64,000 nucleotides of DNA from Microbacterium sp. STN6 (GCF_026410545.1 NZ_JAPMIT010000001.1:186001-250000), one strand, 5' to 3'; shown: positions 7,826 to 17,448, numbered from the stretch's first letter. The notes: generated by a model not told the origin, from the letters alone. Numbers and translations: made by a program.

Positions 7826-10270
7826 GTGACCGCCGCCGATGTCCGCATGCCCGAGGTCTCCGAGCGCGTGCGAGCGCTGCACAAGAGCATGAGCCTCGAA
7901 GAGAAGCTCGCGCAGATCGTGGGCTACTGGCTCGACCAGAACGGCCTCGTCGCTCCCATGCAGGGCGAGATGGCCGCGGGGCAGAAGCCCGCGGGAGACC
8001 TCGCCGAGGTGACCACACACGGCATCGGGCACTACACGCGCGTGTACGGCACGAGGCCGGTCGAGGCTGCCGAGCGCGCGGCCTGGCTCTGGGGCGAGCA
8101 GCGCCGGCTGAAGCGGGAGACGAGGCTCGGCATCCCCGCGCTCGTGCACGAGGAGTGTCTCACGGGGCTTGCCGCCTGGAAGGCCGCGACGTTCCCGACC
8201 CCGCTGGCATGGGGTGCGTCGTTCGACCCCGAGCTGGTCGAGCAGGTGGGCCGCGCCATCGGTGACTCCATGAAGCAGCTCGGCATCCACCAAGGGCTCG
8301 CACCCGTGCTCGACGTCGTGCGCGACCCGCGCTGGGGGCGGGTCGACGAGTGCATCGCCGAAGATCCCTACCTCGTGGGCACCGTCGGCACCGCGTATGT
8401 GCGCGGGCTGCAGGATGCGGGTGTGCACGCGACGCTCAAGCACTTCCTCGGCTACTCGTCTTCACGCGCTGGGCGCAACCACGCCCCGGTGCACGCCGGC
8501 CCGCGCGAGCTCGCCGACGTGTTCCTGCCCCCATTCGAGATGGCGCTTCTCGACGGCGGCGCGAAGTCGGTGATGAACTCCTACACCGACGTCGATGGCA
8601 TCCCCATGGCCGCGAACGGCGATTACCTCACCGGCCTGCTGCGCGACACGCTCGGGTTCGAGGGCGTGGTCGTCGCCGACTACTTCGCGGTGGCGTTCCT
8701 CGAGGTCATGCACGCCGTCGCGGCCGACCGCGGCGAGGCGGCGGCGCTGGCGCTCGAGGCGGGCATCGACATCGAGTTGCCGACCGGCGATGCATACCTG
8801 CAGCCGCTCGCCGACCGCATCCGCGCCGGGGAATTCGATGAGGCGTATGTCGACCGGGCGGTGCTGCGCGCCCTCGCGCAGAAGGAGGAGCTCGGCCTGC
8901 TCGAGCAGGACGCGTTTGAGAACGATCCGCCCGAGCAGGTCGACCTCGATTCGCCCCGGCATCAGCAGCTCGCCCGCCAGCTCGCCGAGGAGTCGATCGT
9001 GCTGCTGTCGAACGACGGCGTGCTGCCGCTCTCGGCCGCAGACACCCCTCACCCCCGCGTTGCCGTCATCGGCCCCAACGCCCACCGGGCTGAGGCGCTT
9101 CAGGGCTGCTACTCCTTCGCCAATCATGTGCTCGCCGGCTACCCCGAACTGCCGCTCGGATTCGAGATCCCGACCGTGTACGAGGCGCTGACCGCATCGT
9201 TCCGAGCCTCGGGCCGCGCGACGCCAGAACTCGTCTACGAAGAGGGGTGCTCGGTCGAGGGCGATGACACCTCCGGCATCGCGGCGGCCGTGGCCGCGGC
9301 GACATCCGCGCAGCTGGCGATCGTGGTCGTCGGCGATCAGGCCGGGCTCTTCGGTCGCGGCACGGTCGGCGAGGGCAACGACTCAGAGTCGCTCGAGCTG
9401 CCCGGCGTTCAGCGGCAGCTTGTCGAGGCGGTCGTGGCGAGCGGCACTCCCGCGGTCGTTGTGCTGATCACCGGCCGGCCGTATGCGGTCAGTTGGGCGC
9501 TCGACGGCGCCGAGACGGCGCCCGCGGCCGTGCTGCAAGCATTCTTCCCCGGCGAGGGCGGCGGCCTGGCCATCGCCGATGTCATCACCGGCACGGTCAA
9601 CCCCTCCGGCCGCCTCCCCGTCTCGCTGCCGCGCTCGGCCGGAGCGCAGCCGTATTCGTACCTGCACCCGATTCTGGGCGGCCCCTCTGACGTGACGGCG
9701 ACCGACCCGACGCCGCTGCGGCCGTTCGGGTTCGGACTGTCGTATGCGTCGTTCGCCTACTCGGAGTTCAGCGTGGATGCGGCGGTGCGCGCGGGCGAGC
9801 ACTTCACCGCCTCGGTGACCGTGACGAACACGGGCGACGTGGCCGGCGTCGACACCGTTCAGCTCTACGGGCACGACGTGCAGGCCTCGATCACGCGGCC
9901 CGTCGCGCAGCTGCTCGGATACACGCGCGTCGAACTCGAGCCCGGGCAGTCCGTGCGGGTGAGCTTCACCGTGCCGACGACCCGCTTCGCCTTCAGCGAC
10001 CGCCGCATGACGCGCATCGTCGAGCCGGGTGACGTGGAGGTGTGGGTCGCCTCGCACGCGGCAGCCTCTGCCGCCGGCATCACCGAAGAGGCGACCGGCG
10101 GGGCGATCGTCAACTCGAAGCAGGCGGCGGTTCGACGCCTGCCCGGCACAGCGACCCCGCGCGCGATCCTCGCGATCACGGGCGATGTGCACCGAGTCAC
10201 GACGAGAGACGCGCGCGTGGTCTCCGTTGACCTCGGCGCACCGGTGCGCTCGGCGCCCGTGGGAGTGTGA
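7826..10270 (+). CDS. GH3 beta-xylosidase/beta-glucosidase (bxlA-like)
   Basis: Retaining exo-glycosidase that would hydrolyse imported beta-linked disaccharides or short oligomers. 814 residues: GH3 N-terminal barrel, C-terminal alpha/beta domain, and a fibronectin-III-like domain from about residue 650. The catalytic nucleophile is D285 in VVVADYFAV. The HEECLTG motif (residues 109-115) resembles BxlA-type beta-xylosidases rather than typical beta-glucosidases. No signal peptide is seen, so it is cytoplasmic. The GTG start at 7826 lacks a strong ribosome site; the ATG at 7847 is an alternative. Position after a bxlEFG-like transporter supports xylobiose hydrolysis, but specificity in GH3 is broad. 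Confidence 0.87.
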   Translation: MTAADVRMPEVSERVRALHKSMSLEEKLAQIVGYWLDQNGLVAPMQGEMAAGQKPAGDLAEVTTHGIGHYTRVYGTRPVEAAERAAWLWGEQRRLKRETRLGIPALVHEECLTGLAAWKAATFPTPLAWGASFDPELVEQVGRAIGDSMKQLGIHQGLAPVLDVVRDPRWGRVDECIAEDPYLVGTVGTAYVRGLQDAGVHATLKHFLGYSSSRAGRNHAPVHAGPRELADVFLPPFEMALLDGGAKSVMNSYTDVDGIPMAANGDYLTGLLRDTLGFEGVVVADYFAVAFLEVMHAVAADRGEAAALALEAGIDIELPTGDAYLQPLADRIRAGEFDEAYVDRAVLRALAQKEELGLLEQDAFENDPPEQVDLDSPRHQQLARQLAEESIVLLSNDGVLPLSAADTPHPRVAVIGPNAHRAEALQGCYSFANHVLAGYPELPLGFEIPTVYEALTASFRASGRATPELVYEEGCSVEGDDTSGIAAAVAAATSAQLAIVVVGDQAGLFGRGTVGEGNDSESLELPGVQRQLVEAVVASGTPAVVVLITGRPYAVSWALDGAETAPAAVLQAFFPGEGGGLAIADVITGTVNPSGRLPVSLPRSAGAQPYSYLHPILGGPSDVTATDPTPLRPFGFGLSYASFAYSEFSVDAAVRAGEHFTASVTVTNTGDVAGVDTVQLYGHDVQASITRPVAQLLGYTRVELEPGQSVRVSFTVPTTRFAFSDRRMTRIVEPGDVEVWVASHAAASAAGITEEATGGAIVNSKQAAVRRLPGTATPRAILAITGDVHRVTTRDARVVSVDLGAPVRSAPVGV

Positions 10271-10398
10271 ACCTGCCGCCCCCGCCGCCCGCCACCCGCT
10301 TCAGCACGTGCTCGTCGGTGACCGGCTGAGGCGCCCGACGGGTTAGGGTCGTTCAGGGACCGGCCATCCGGTCTGCAGCCTTCGAAGGAGATGGAACA

Positions 10399-11622
10399 GT
10401 GGTTCACGCCTCGTCACCGAACCAGACCACGCCCCTGCGCGTCGGCATGGTCGGCTACGCGTTCATGGGCGCCGCCCACTCACACGCGTGGCGCAACGCC
10501 CACCGCTTCTTCGACCTGCCCATGACGCCGCAACTGACGGCGCTGGCCGGCCGTAACGAGCAGGCCGCGCGCGAGGCGGCCGACCGCATGGGCTGGGCCT
10601 CGGTCGAGACCGACTGGCGCCGCCTCATCGAGCGCGACGACATCGACCTCATCGACATCTGCACGCCAGGCGACACGCACCGCGACATCGCGATCGCCGC
10701 GCTCGAGGCCGGCAAGCACGTGCTGTGCGAAAAGCCCCTTGCCAACAGCGTGGCCGAGGCACGCGAGATGACGGATGCCGCCGAGCGCGCCGCGCTCGCC
10801 GGGGTCTACGCCATGTGCGGCTACTCGTACCGGCGCACGCCGGCGCTCGCGCTCGCCCGCCGATTCGTTGAAGAAGGCCGGCTGGGGCGCATCCGTCACA
10901 TTCGGGCCCAGTACCTGCAGGACTGGCTGAGCGACGAGAACGCGCCGCTCACCTGGCGGCTCGACAAGGCGAAGGCGGGCAGCGGCTCGCTCGGCGACAT
11001 CGGCGCCCACAGCATCGACATGGCGCAGTGGGTGAGCGGTCTGCGCATCGAGGGTGTCTCGGCGGTGCTCGAGACGTTCGTGGTCGAGCGGCCGCTCGGC
11101 GGCGAGATGGTGGGGCTCGGCGGCCACGGGCAGACTGGCGACGACGTGGCGAAGGGGCCGGTGACGGTCGACGACGCGGCCATGTTCACGGCGCGCTTCG
11201 AGGGCGGCCCCGTCGGCATCTTCGAGGCCACCCGGTTCGCGCTTGGGCGCAAGAACGCCGTGCGGCTCGAGATCAACGGCAGCGAGGGCTCCGTCGCCTT
11301 CGACTTCGAGGAGTCGAACATTCTGCAGTACTTCGACGGCAGTGACAGAGCGGATGCGCGGGGTTTCCGCCGCATCATCGTGACCGAGCCCGAGCATCCG
11401 TATGTCGGCAACTGGTGGCCCGCGGGCCACGGCCTCGGCTACGAGCACAACTTCACGCACCAGGTCGTCGATCTCGTGCGTGACATTGCCGGCGGCGAGC
11501 AGCCTCGCCCCTCGTTCGCCGATGCCCTGCAGGTGCAGCGGGTGCTCGACGCGGTTGAGACGAGTGCGGCGAATCGGTCATCGTGGCAACAGGTGGATAA
11601 CGACGTGGAGGAGAGCAAGTGA
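10399..11622 (+). CDS. Gfo/Idh/MocA-family oxidoreductase
   Basis: NAD(P)-dependent sugar or inositol-type dehydrogenase. 407 residues with an N-terminal Rossmann fold (VGMVGYAFMGAAH), the conserved EKP motif (HVLCEKPLANS) and a C-terminal GFO-type alpha/beta domain with GSLGDIGAHSID. The GTG at 10399 is preceded by AAGGAG at 10384-10389. It is the first gene of a three-gene operon with ThuA and a second Gfo/Idh protein. This combination is common in catabolic loci for modified sugars; the substrate cannot be read from the sequence. Confidence 0.88.
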   Translation: MVHASSPNQTTPLRVGMVGYAFMGAAHSHAWRNAHRFFDLPMTPQLTALAGRNEQAAREAADRMGWASVETDWRRLIERDDIDLIDICTPGDTHRDIAIAALEAGKHVLCEKPLANSVAEAREMTDAAERAALAGVYAMCGYSYRRTPALALARRFVEEGRLGRIRHIRAQYLQDWLSDENAPLTWRLDKAKAGSGSLGDIGAHSIDMAQWVSGLRIEGVSAVLETFVVERPLGGEMVGLGGHGQTGDDVAKGPVTVDDAAMFTARFEGGPVGIFEATRFALGRKNAVRLEINGSEGSVAFDFEESNILQYFDGSDRADARGFRRIIVTEPEHPYVGNWWPAGHGLGYEHNFTHQVVDLVRDIAGGEQPRPSFADALQVQRVLDAVETSAANRSSWQQVDNDVEESK

Positions 11623-12323
11623 ACGGCGCAACGCGACGCGCGCTGGTGGTGCGCGGGGGATGGGACGGACACCAGCCGGTCGAGACGACCGAGTCGGTGA
11701 TTCCGTTCCTTGAGGCGAACGGCTTCGAGGTTCGTGTCGAGGAATCGAGCGGCATCTACGCCGACGCCGACTACATGGCGGGCGTCGACCTCATCGTGCA
11801 GACGAACACCATGAACACCATCGCCGACAACGAGCTCGCCGGCCTCATCGCGGCCGTGAAGAACGGCACCGGCATGGGCGGCTGGCATGGCGGCATCGCC
11901 GATTCATACCGAAACAGCGCCGATTACCTGCAGATGATCGGCGGCCAGTTCGCGCATCACGCCGCGAAGGCGCCGAAGAGCGAGCTCGCCGGGGGGCAGG
12001 AGGACAACTACCTGACCTACACCATCAACATTGTGCCGGAGCGAGCCGAGCATCCCATCGTGGCGGGCCTCAGCGACTTCACGCTCACCACAGAGCAGTA
12101 CTGGGTGCTGAGCGACGACTACAACGACGTGCTCGCGACGACCACGGTTGAGGCACGCGCCTTCGACCCGTGGCACCGGCCCGTGACGACGCCGGCAGTG
12201 TGGACCCGCGAGTGGGGCGCCGGCCGCATCTTCGTCTGCACGGCCGGCCACCGCCTCGAGGTGCTCGACGACCCGAACGTGCGCATGATCGTCGAGAGGG
12301 GGCTGCTGTGGGCAGCCCGCTGA
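11619..12323 (+). CDS. ThuA-like domain protein
   Basis: 234-residue protein of the ThuA family (class I glutamine amidotransferase-like fold), linked in rhizobia to trehalose utilisation and 3-keto sugar metabolism. Typical features are the N-terminal ALVVRGGWDGHQP, the GMGGWHGGIADS nucleophile-elbow-like region and the C-terminal RIFVCTAGH. The GTG start overlaps the preceding stop (GTGA) and the 3' end overlaps the next gene by 16 bp, so all three are translationally coupled. Biochemical function is uncertain. Confidence 0.85.
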   Translation: MNGATRRALVVRGGWDGHQPVETTESVIPFLEANGFEVRVEESSGIYADADYMAGVDLIVQTNTMNTIADNELAGLIAAVKNGTGMGGWHGGIADSYRNSADYLQMIGGQFAHHAAKAPKSELAGGQEDNYLTYTINIVPERAEHPIVAGLSDFTLTTEQYWVLSDDYNDVLATTTVEARAFDPWHRPVTTPAVWTREWGAGRIFVCTAGHRLEVLDDPNVRMIVERGLLWAAR

Positions 12324-13405
12324 GAATCGGTGTCATCGGCGTCGGCAACATCAGCGCGCAGTACTTCGCGACGCTTCCGGCCCTGCCGGGGCTCGAGCTC
12401 GTGGCCGTCGCCGACGTCAACGCGCAGCGCGCCGCCGAGGTCGCCGCAGAACAGGGCGTCGAGGCGCTCACGGTTGATGAACTGCTCGCCGACGATCGAG
12501 TCGATGTGGTGCTCAACCTGACCATTCCGGCGGTACATGCCGAAATCGGCATACGTTCGCTCGAGGCGGGCAAGCACGTGTACGGCGAGAAGCCGCTGGC
12601 GCTCACAGTGGCCGAGGCGACTCCCATGCTCGAGCTCGCCCGCGCGCAGGGGCTGCGCGTCGGCAGCGCGCCGGACACCGTACTCGGCACGGGAATCCAG
12701 ACGGTACGGCACGCGCTCGACGCGGGCCTCGTAGGGGAGCCGGTTGCGGCATCCGTGCACTGGAGCGCGGCGGGCCACGAGTTGTGGCACCCTGCGCCGC
12801 AGTTCTACTACCAGCCGGGCGGCGGACCGCTCTTCGACATGGGCCCGTACTACCTCACGAGCCTCGTGACGCTGTTCGGCCCGGTCGTGCGCGTGAGCGG
12901 CGTTACGACGCGCTCTGCCCGCGAACGCACCGTGGCCAAGGGTGCGTCGGCCGGTGCAGCGGTGCCGGTCGCGGTCGACACGCATGTCAGCGCGCTTCTC
13001 GAGCACGAGAGCGGCGTGACCGCGACCGTGACCATGAGCTTCGAGGTGTGGGCCACGCGCACGCCGCTGTTCGAGGTCTACGGCACCGCAGGCACCATCG
13101 CCGTGCCAGACCCGAACCGGTTCTCAGAGAGCGTCGAGGTCTACACCGCGGATGCCGGCGAGTGGAGCACCCTGCCGGTTGCCGCCGGCTATGCAGACGC
13201 CGCCCGCGGCTTCGGTCTCGCTGACATGGCGCACGCGATCGAGACCAAGCGCTCGCACCGTGCCTCGGGCGAGCTGGCGCTGCACGTGCTCGAGATCATG
13301 GAGGCCGTGCTGGTGGCGGGCGCAGAGCACCGCGTGGTCGACATCTCCAGCAGCGTCGAGCGCCCGCAGCCGGTGCCGCTCGGCGCGACGCCGGAGTCGT
13401 GGTGA
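12308..13405 (+). CDS. Second Gfo/Idh/MocA-family oxidoreductase
   Basis: 365-residue NAD(P)-dependent dehydrogenase starting at GTG 12308 (MGSPLRIGVIGVGNIS), which places the Rossmann GxGxxG at the very N-terminus. A longer in-frame extension to 12170 lies inside the ThuA gene and is rejected. HVYGEKPLAL carries the conserved Glu-Lys-Pro, and the C-terminal domain contains GGGPLFDMGPYYL. Paired Gfo/Idh enzymes around ThuA suggest an oxidation-reduction sequence such as 3-keto-glycoside processing; this is inference. Confidence 0.86.
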   Translation: MGSPLRIGVIGVGNISAQYFATLPALPGLELVAVADVNAQRAAEVAAEQGVEALTVDELLADDRVDVVLNLTIPAVHAEIGIRSLEAGKHVYGEKPLALTVAEATPMLELARAQGLRVGSAPDTVLGTGIQTVRHALDAGLVGEPVAASVHWSAAGHELWHPAPQFYYQPGGGPLFDMGPYYLTSLVTLFGPVVRVSGVTTRSARERTVAKGASAGAAVPVAVDTHVSALLEHESGVTATVTMSFEVWATRTPLFEVYGTAGTIAVPDPNRFSESVEVYTADAGEWSTLPVAAGYADAARGFGLADMAHAIETKRSHRASGELALHVLEIMEAVLVAGAEHRVVDISSSVERPQPVPLGATPESW

Positions 13406-13440
13406 GCTGAGCGTCGCCGAGCGAGCCTGGCACGCAGAGA

Positions 13441-13446
13441 TAAAGT
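13441..13446 (+). promoter_or_regulatory. -10 box for leaderless ROK gene
   Basis: TAAAGT lies seven bases upstream of the ATG at 13453 with no Shine-Dalgarno between, so transcription probably begins at or next to the start codon, giving a leaderless mRNA as is common in Actinobacteria. Confidence 0.5.
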
Positions 13447-13452
13447 CGTCAC

Positions 13453-14664
13453 ATGTCTTCAGCCGATGATCCCGCGCTGCGATTGGCGTCGGCGCGCGGC
13501 ACCACGGATCGGCTGCGCCGAGCGAACCTGTCGGCGATCCTCACGCTCGTACACCGCGATGGTGCTCTCTCGAGGGCCGAGATCACGCGGCGCACCGGGC
13601 TGAACCGCTCCACGGTCGGCGCCTGCGTTGCCGACCTCGTCGAGCTCGGCCTTGTAAGCGAGAGCATGCCGGAGAACGGTTCGCGGGCGGGCCGGCCGAG
13701 CCCCATCGTCAGCGTGAGCAGCTCGGTCGTGGCGATCGCCGTGAACCCGGAGGTCGACGCGCTGCACATCGGCGTGGTGGGCCTCGGCGGAAAGGTGCTG
13801 CGGCGCATCCGCCTCGAAACGGAACGCACGCTCACCGTGCCCGAGGTCGTCTCGCGGGCCACCGCGGGAATCGCCGGCCTCGTCTCGGGCCACGAGCGCG
13901 CCGAGCACGTCATCGGCATGGGCGTGGCGGTGCCGGGCCAGGTGCGCCTCTCGGACGGTCAGGTGCGCGAGGCCACGCACATGGGCTGGGCCGAGGAGCC
14001 GCTGACCGCGATGCTCGCGAGCGCCACGGGGTACCGCGCGTCGGCAGCCAACGCGGCCATTCTCGGCATGCGGGCCGAGAGCGTCTTCGGTGCCGGTCGC
14101 GGCGTCGATGACTTCGTCTACTTCATCGGCGGGGCGAGCGGCGTGGGCGGCGGCGCGGTCACCGACGGCGACTGGGTGACGGGCGCGGCCGGCTACGCGG
14201 GGGAGTTCGGCCACACGTTCGTGCGAAGCGGCGGCCTGGAGTGCGCATGCGGCGCGAACGGCTGCCTCGAGGCCGAGGTGACCCAGCAGCGGTTGCTCGA
14301 CGCGGTCGGGCTCGACAACGCGCACGAGGACCAGTTGGCGGATGCGCTCGCGACGAGCGCGAGCGACGCGGTGCATCGGCTCGTGCACGAGGATCTCGAG
14401 CTGCTCTCGATCGCCGTGCGCAACGCCGTGAACGTGTTCAACCCGAGCGTGGTCGTGCTCGGCGGATATCTCGACGCCCTGTATCGCGCTCGGCGCACAG
14501 ACGACGAGTGGGATCTCGCGAAGCGCGCCATCCGCTCGGCTCGCGAGAGCGTGCGCGTGATCAGTGCCGCGCTCGGCCGCGACCAGCTCATGATCGGCGC
14601 CGGCGAACTGGCGTTCGCCGAGCTGCTCGACGACCCCGCATCGTACGCCCTCGCTGCCGCGTGA
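13453..14664 (+). CDS. ROK-family transcriptional regulator (XylR-like)
   Basis: Sugar-responsive repressor. 403 residues: winged HTH at about residues 20-75 (LSRAEITRRTGLNRSTVGACVADL) followed by the ROK sugar-kinase-like domain. The ROK zinc motif is intact (ECACGANGCLEAEV). Downstream lie a transporter and alpha-xylosidase genes, so it may control that operon, the xylA operon, or both. Similar in design to the second ROK protein at 22213, suggesting duplication. Confidence 0.86.
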   Translation: MSSADDPALRLASARGTTDRLRRANLSAILTLVHRDGALSRAEITRRTGLNRSTVGACVADLVELGLVSESMPENGSRAGRPSPIVSVSSSVVAIAVNPEVDALHIGVVGLGGKVLRRIRLETERTLTVPEVVSRATAGIAGLVSGHERAEHVIGMGVAVPGQVRLSDGQVREATHMGWAEEPLTAMLASATGYRASAANAAILGMRAESVFGAGRGVDDFVYFIGGASGVGGGAVTDGDWVTGAAGYAGEFGHTFVRSGGLECACGANGCLEAEVTQQRLLDAVGLDNAHEDQLADALATSASDAVHRLVHEDLELLSIAVRNAVNVFNPSVVVLGGYLDALYRARRTDDEWDLAKRAIRSARESVRVISAALGRDQLMIGAGELAFAELLDDPASYALAAA

Positions 14665-14669
14665 GGCGG

Positions 14670-14790
14670 CCGGCGCACGCGCCCGCCGACCCACGCTCGG
14701 CGCACGCGCACGCCGACCCACGCTCGGCGCACGCGCACGCCGACTCGCGCTCGGCGCACGCGCCCGCGCCCGCGCACGCGTCCGCCGCGC
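14670..14790. repeat. 27-bp tandem repeat, about 3-4 copies
   Basis: The unit cgccgacccacgctcggcg plus flanking bases recurs at 14684, 14711 and 14738, exactly 27 bp apart, then decays into GC-rich cgcacgcgcc sequence. It follows the ROK stop. The 27-bp period keeps reading frame (an antisense frame shows 9-residue repeats), but no gene signal supports coding. Confidence 0.8.
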
Positions 14791-14811
14791 CGCGTTGCCG
14801 AGCGTGGGTGT

Positions 14812-14853
14812 TCGCGACGACACTGTGTGGCACACCACCCGATCTCGTCGCGA
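14812..14853. repeat. 42-nt palindromic dispersed repeat, copy A
   Basis: tcgcgacga (14812-14820) and tcgtcgcga (14845-14853) are inverted arms; with flanks the match is 13 bp (gtgttcgcgacga). A second copy of identical length lies at 35012-35053 and shares the 3' part cacccgatctcgtcgcga. It sits between the ROK gene and the next transporter promoter and could act as a terminator or as a REP-like element. Confidence 0.7.
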
Positions 14854-14968
14854 ACACGCGGATTCGGCGAAATTGGCCCGTTTGTGTGCGACTCGAACAA
14901 AACCGGCGTTGTCTAGGCGCAGTCGAGCATGTCGTCCGGCACGATCCCGAAAGTTGCCGAATTGAGAC

Positions 14969-15011
14969 TTGCAACCGGGCGCCGGATGTGTTTATGTTGG
15001 CGTCGTCAACA
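14969..15011 (+). promoter_or_regulatory. Promoter and operator-like dyad for the second sugar transporter
   Basis: TTGCAA (14969-14974), a 17-bp spacer and TTATGT (14992-14997) form a plausible promoter. TGTTG (14995-14999) and CAACA (15007-15011) make an inverted repeat over the -10/+1 region, a likely repressor site, plausibly for a ROK protein. Confidence 0.5.
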
Positions 15012-15074
15012 AATTGCATCGGGGTGGCTGCGAGGCCTGCATCGCGCATCCGCTCCATTACGAGGAGGTATTCG

Positions 15075-16403
15075 ATGCGTAAGAGGCATCTCGCACTCGG
15101 GGCCATCGTGGTCGCGGGAGCCATGCTGCTCGCCGGCTGCTCAAGCAGCTCGAGCGGCGGCAACGGCAGCAACGGCGACACCATCAACAAGAACCCCGAC
15201 GGCAAGGGCAAGACGCTCACGCTGTGGGACTACGAAGACGACACCAGTGCGATGGGCATCGCGTGGAACGCGGCCATCAAGCAGTTCGAGCAGGAGACCG
15301 GCGCCAAGGTGAAGTTCGAGGCGAAGGCCTTCGAGCAGATCCGCACGACGGCCAGCCAGGTGCTGAACTCGAACAAGGCGCCCGACATTCTCGAGTACAA
15401 CAAGGGCAACGCCACGGCCGGCCTCATCTCGAGCCAGGGCCTGCTCACCAACCTCGACTCCGCCGTCAAGGCGTACGGCTGGGACAAGAAGCTGGCCCCG
15501 AGCCTGCAGACCACGGCCAAGTACAGCAAAAAGGGCATCATGGGCTCGGGCAACTGGTTCGGTGTGCCCACCTATGGCGAGTACGTCGAGGTCTACTACA
15601 ACAAGGACATGTTCGCGAAGTACGGCATCGAGATCCCCAAGACCCTCGATGACTTCGAGAAGGCCATGGCGACGTTCAAGGAGAACGGCGTGACGCCGCT
15701 CGCCGAATCCGCCGCCGAGTACCCGCTCGGCCAGCTCTGGTACCAGCTCGCGCTGACGAAGGCCGACCGCAACTGGGTCAACGCCTACCAGACGTACACC
15801 GACAAGGTCGACTGGCAGGGCAAGGAGCTCAGCTACGCCACCAAGACCATCAAGGACTGGGAAGACAAGGGCTACATCTCGAAGGATGCCACGGGGCTGA
15901 AGGCCGAGGATGCGGGAACCGCGTTCGAGGCGGGCAAGTACCCCATCTTCTTCTCGGGCAGCTGGTGGTACGGCCGCTTCACGAATGAGATCAAGGGCTA
16001 CGACTGGGGCACGTTCCTGTTCCCCGGCACCACAATGTCGCCCGGCTCGGCCGGCAACATGTGGGTCGTGCCCGCCAACGCCAAGAACAAGGATCTCGCG
16101 TACAAGTTCATCGACATCACGATGAGCCCGAAGATCCAGGCGCTCATGGGCAACAACGGCGGTATCCCCGTCGCGGCCGACCCGGCCGACATCACCGACC
16201 CGAAGAGCAAGGAGCTGATCGCGAACTTCAACGCTCTGACCGACAAGGACGGCATCGCGTTCTACCCGGACTGGCCCACGCCCACCTTCTACGACCAGCT
16301 CAACGCCGGCCTGCAGGAGCTGCTGAACGGCACGAAGAGCCCGAAGGACGTCAACACCGAGCTCGGCACTGAGTACGAGCAAGGCATCGCCGGCGTCAAG
16401 TAG
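15075..16403 (+). CDS. ABC transporter sugar-binding lipoprotein
   Basis: 442-residue family-1 solute-binding protein. The signal peptide MRKRHLALGAIVVAGAMLLAG ends in a lipobox (LAGC) and a Ser/Gly/Asn linker follows. GAGGAGGT at 15062-15069 fixes the ATG at 15075. It leads an operon-like series of two permeases, a GH31 alpha-xylosidase and a GH1 beta-glucosidase, so the ligand is probably an alpha-xylosyl-containing oligosaccharide such as isoprimeverose or a xyloglucan fragment. No ATPase is encoded nearby. Confidence 0.9.
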   Translation: MRKRHLALGAIVVAGAMLLAGCSSSSSGGNGSNGDTINKNPDGKGKTLTLWDYEDDTSAMGIAWNAAIKQFEQETGAKVKFEAKAFEQIRTTASQVLNSNKAPDILEYNKGNATAGLISSQGLLTNLDSAVKAYGWDKKLAPSLQTTAKYSKKGIMGSGNWFGVPTYGEYVEVYYNKDMFAKYGIEIPKTLDDFEKAMATFKENGVTPLAESAAEYPLGQLWYQLALTKADRNWVNAYQTYTDKVDWQGKELSYATKTIKDWEDKGYISKDATGLKAEDAGTAFEAGKYPIFFSGSWWYGRFTNEIKGYDWGTFLFPGTTMSPGSAGNMWVVPANAKNKDLAYKFIDITMSPKIQALMGNNGGIPVAADPADITDPKSKELIANFNALTDKDGIAFYPDWPTPTFYDQLNAGLQELLNGTKSPKDVNTELGTEYEQGIAGVK

Positions 16404-16410
16404 CACCACC

Positions 16411-16444
16411 GATGGGGGTGTCGACGCGAGTCGGCGCCCCCATC
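16411..16444 (+). terminator. Attenuator-like stem-loop after the binding protein
   Basis: gatgggggtgtcgac pairs with gtcggcgcccccatc in a 15-bp stem (G-U pairs included) with a GCGA loop. It follows the binding-protein stop by 7 bp. Such hairpins commonly protect the upstream mRNA so that binding protein exceeds permease. Confidence 0.6.
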
Positions 16445-16482
16445 ATCCGCCCCTCAATCACGCCACGCGAAAGGCAATCACC

Positions 16483-17448
16483 GTGACCACCCTGTCTGCG
16501 CAGCGGCCGCCGGTCCGCCGCCCGAAGCGCCGCAACGACAGCATGCTGCCGTACAGCGGCCGGGGTGGCTTCTGGTGGTACCTCGTTCCCGGCTTCGCCC
16601 TGCTCACCGTCATCATTCTGGTGCCGCTGGGGTGGAACGTGTACCTCAGCTTCACGTCGTACCGCGGCATCCTTCCCCCCATCTGGATCGGCGGCGACAA
16701 CTGGACCCGACTGTTCAGCGACCAGGTCTTCTGGACCTCGTTCCTCAACAGCATCGCCATGATCATCGCCATGGTGGTCGCACCGACGCTGCTCGGCCTG
16801 GTGCTCGCCGCCATGCTCTTCGACCTCGTCGGCCGCAAGTTCGGCGGCAAGCTCGCGAGCTTCCTGCGGGCCACCTACTACCTGCCGCAGATTCTGCCCG
16901 TCGTCATCGCCGCCATCGTCATCGGCTGGATCCTGAGACCGAGCGACGGCGCGCTCAACAACATCCTGAACGCGATCGGCCTCGGCTCTCTCTCGCACAA
17001 CTGGCTCGGCAGCCCCGACACGGCGCTCGCCAGCATCATGGTCGTCATGGTCTGGGTACAGCTGGGCTACCCGGTCGTCATCTTCATGGCCGCACTGCAG
17101 CGCGTCGACCCCGAACTGTACGAGGCCGCCGAGCTCGACGGTGCCAACTGGTTCCAGCGGTTCCGCGCGATCACGGTGTCGATCATTCGTCCCGAGATCT
17201 TCGTCGTGACGCTCACCTGTACCATCGCGGCGCTCAAGGTGTTCGGTCCCATCTACGCGCTGACGCGAGGCGGGCCCGGCACCTCCACGATCGTGCCGAG
17301 CTACTACTCGTACAGCGAGTTCTTCCAGACCCAGCAGGTGGGCTACGGCGCCACCATCGCCACGGCGCTCACGGTCATCATCGTGATCGTCTCGATCCTG
17401 TTCATCCTTGCGCAGAACCGCGCCGAGAAGGCGGAGCGTTCCAACTGA
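16483..17448 (+). CDS. ABC sugar permease, MalF type
   Basis: 321-residue membrane subunit starting at GTG 16483 (aaagg about 13 bases upstream). A short Arg-rich tail precedes six predicted helices. The EAA loop reads ELYEAAELDGANWFQRFRA. The stop overlaps the start of the following permease (TGATG), so translation is coupled. Confidence 0.92.
   Translation: MTTLSAQRPPVRRPKRRNDSMLPYSGRGGFWWYLVPGFALLTVIILVPLGWNVYLSFTSYRGILPPIWIGGDNWTRLFSDQVFWTSFLNSIAMIIAMVVAPTLLGLVLAAMLFDLVGRKFGGKLASFLRATYYLPQILPVVIAAIVIGWILRPSDGALNNILNAIGLGSLSHNWLGSPDTALASIMVVMVWVQLGYPVVIFMAALQRVDPELYEAAELDGANWFQRFRAITVSIIRPEIFVVTLTCTIAALKVFGPIYALTRGGPGTSTIVPSYYSYSEFFQTQQVGYGATIATALTVIIVIVSILFILAQNRAEKAERSN

Noticed and set aside
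14670-14790. CRISPR-like array
   Set aside because: Repeats are 27 bp head to tail with no unique spacers and no cas genes nearby.
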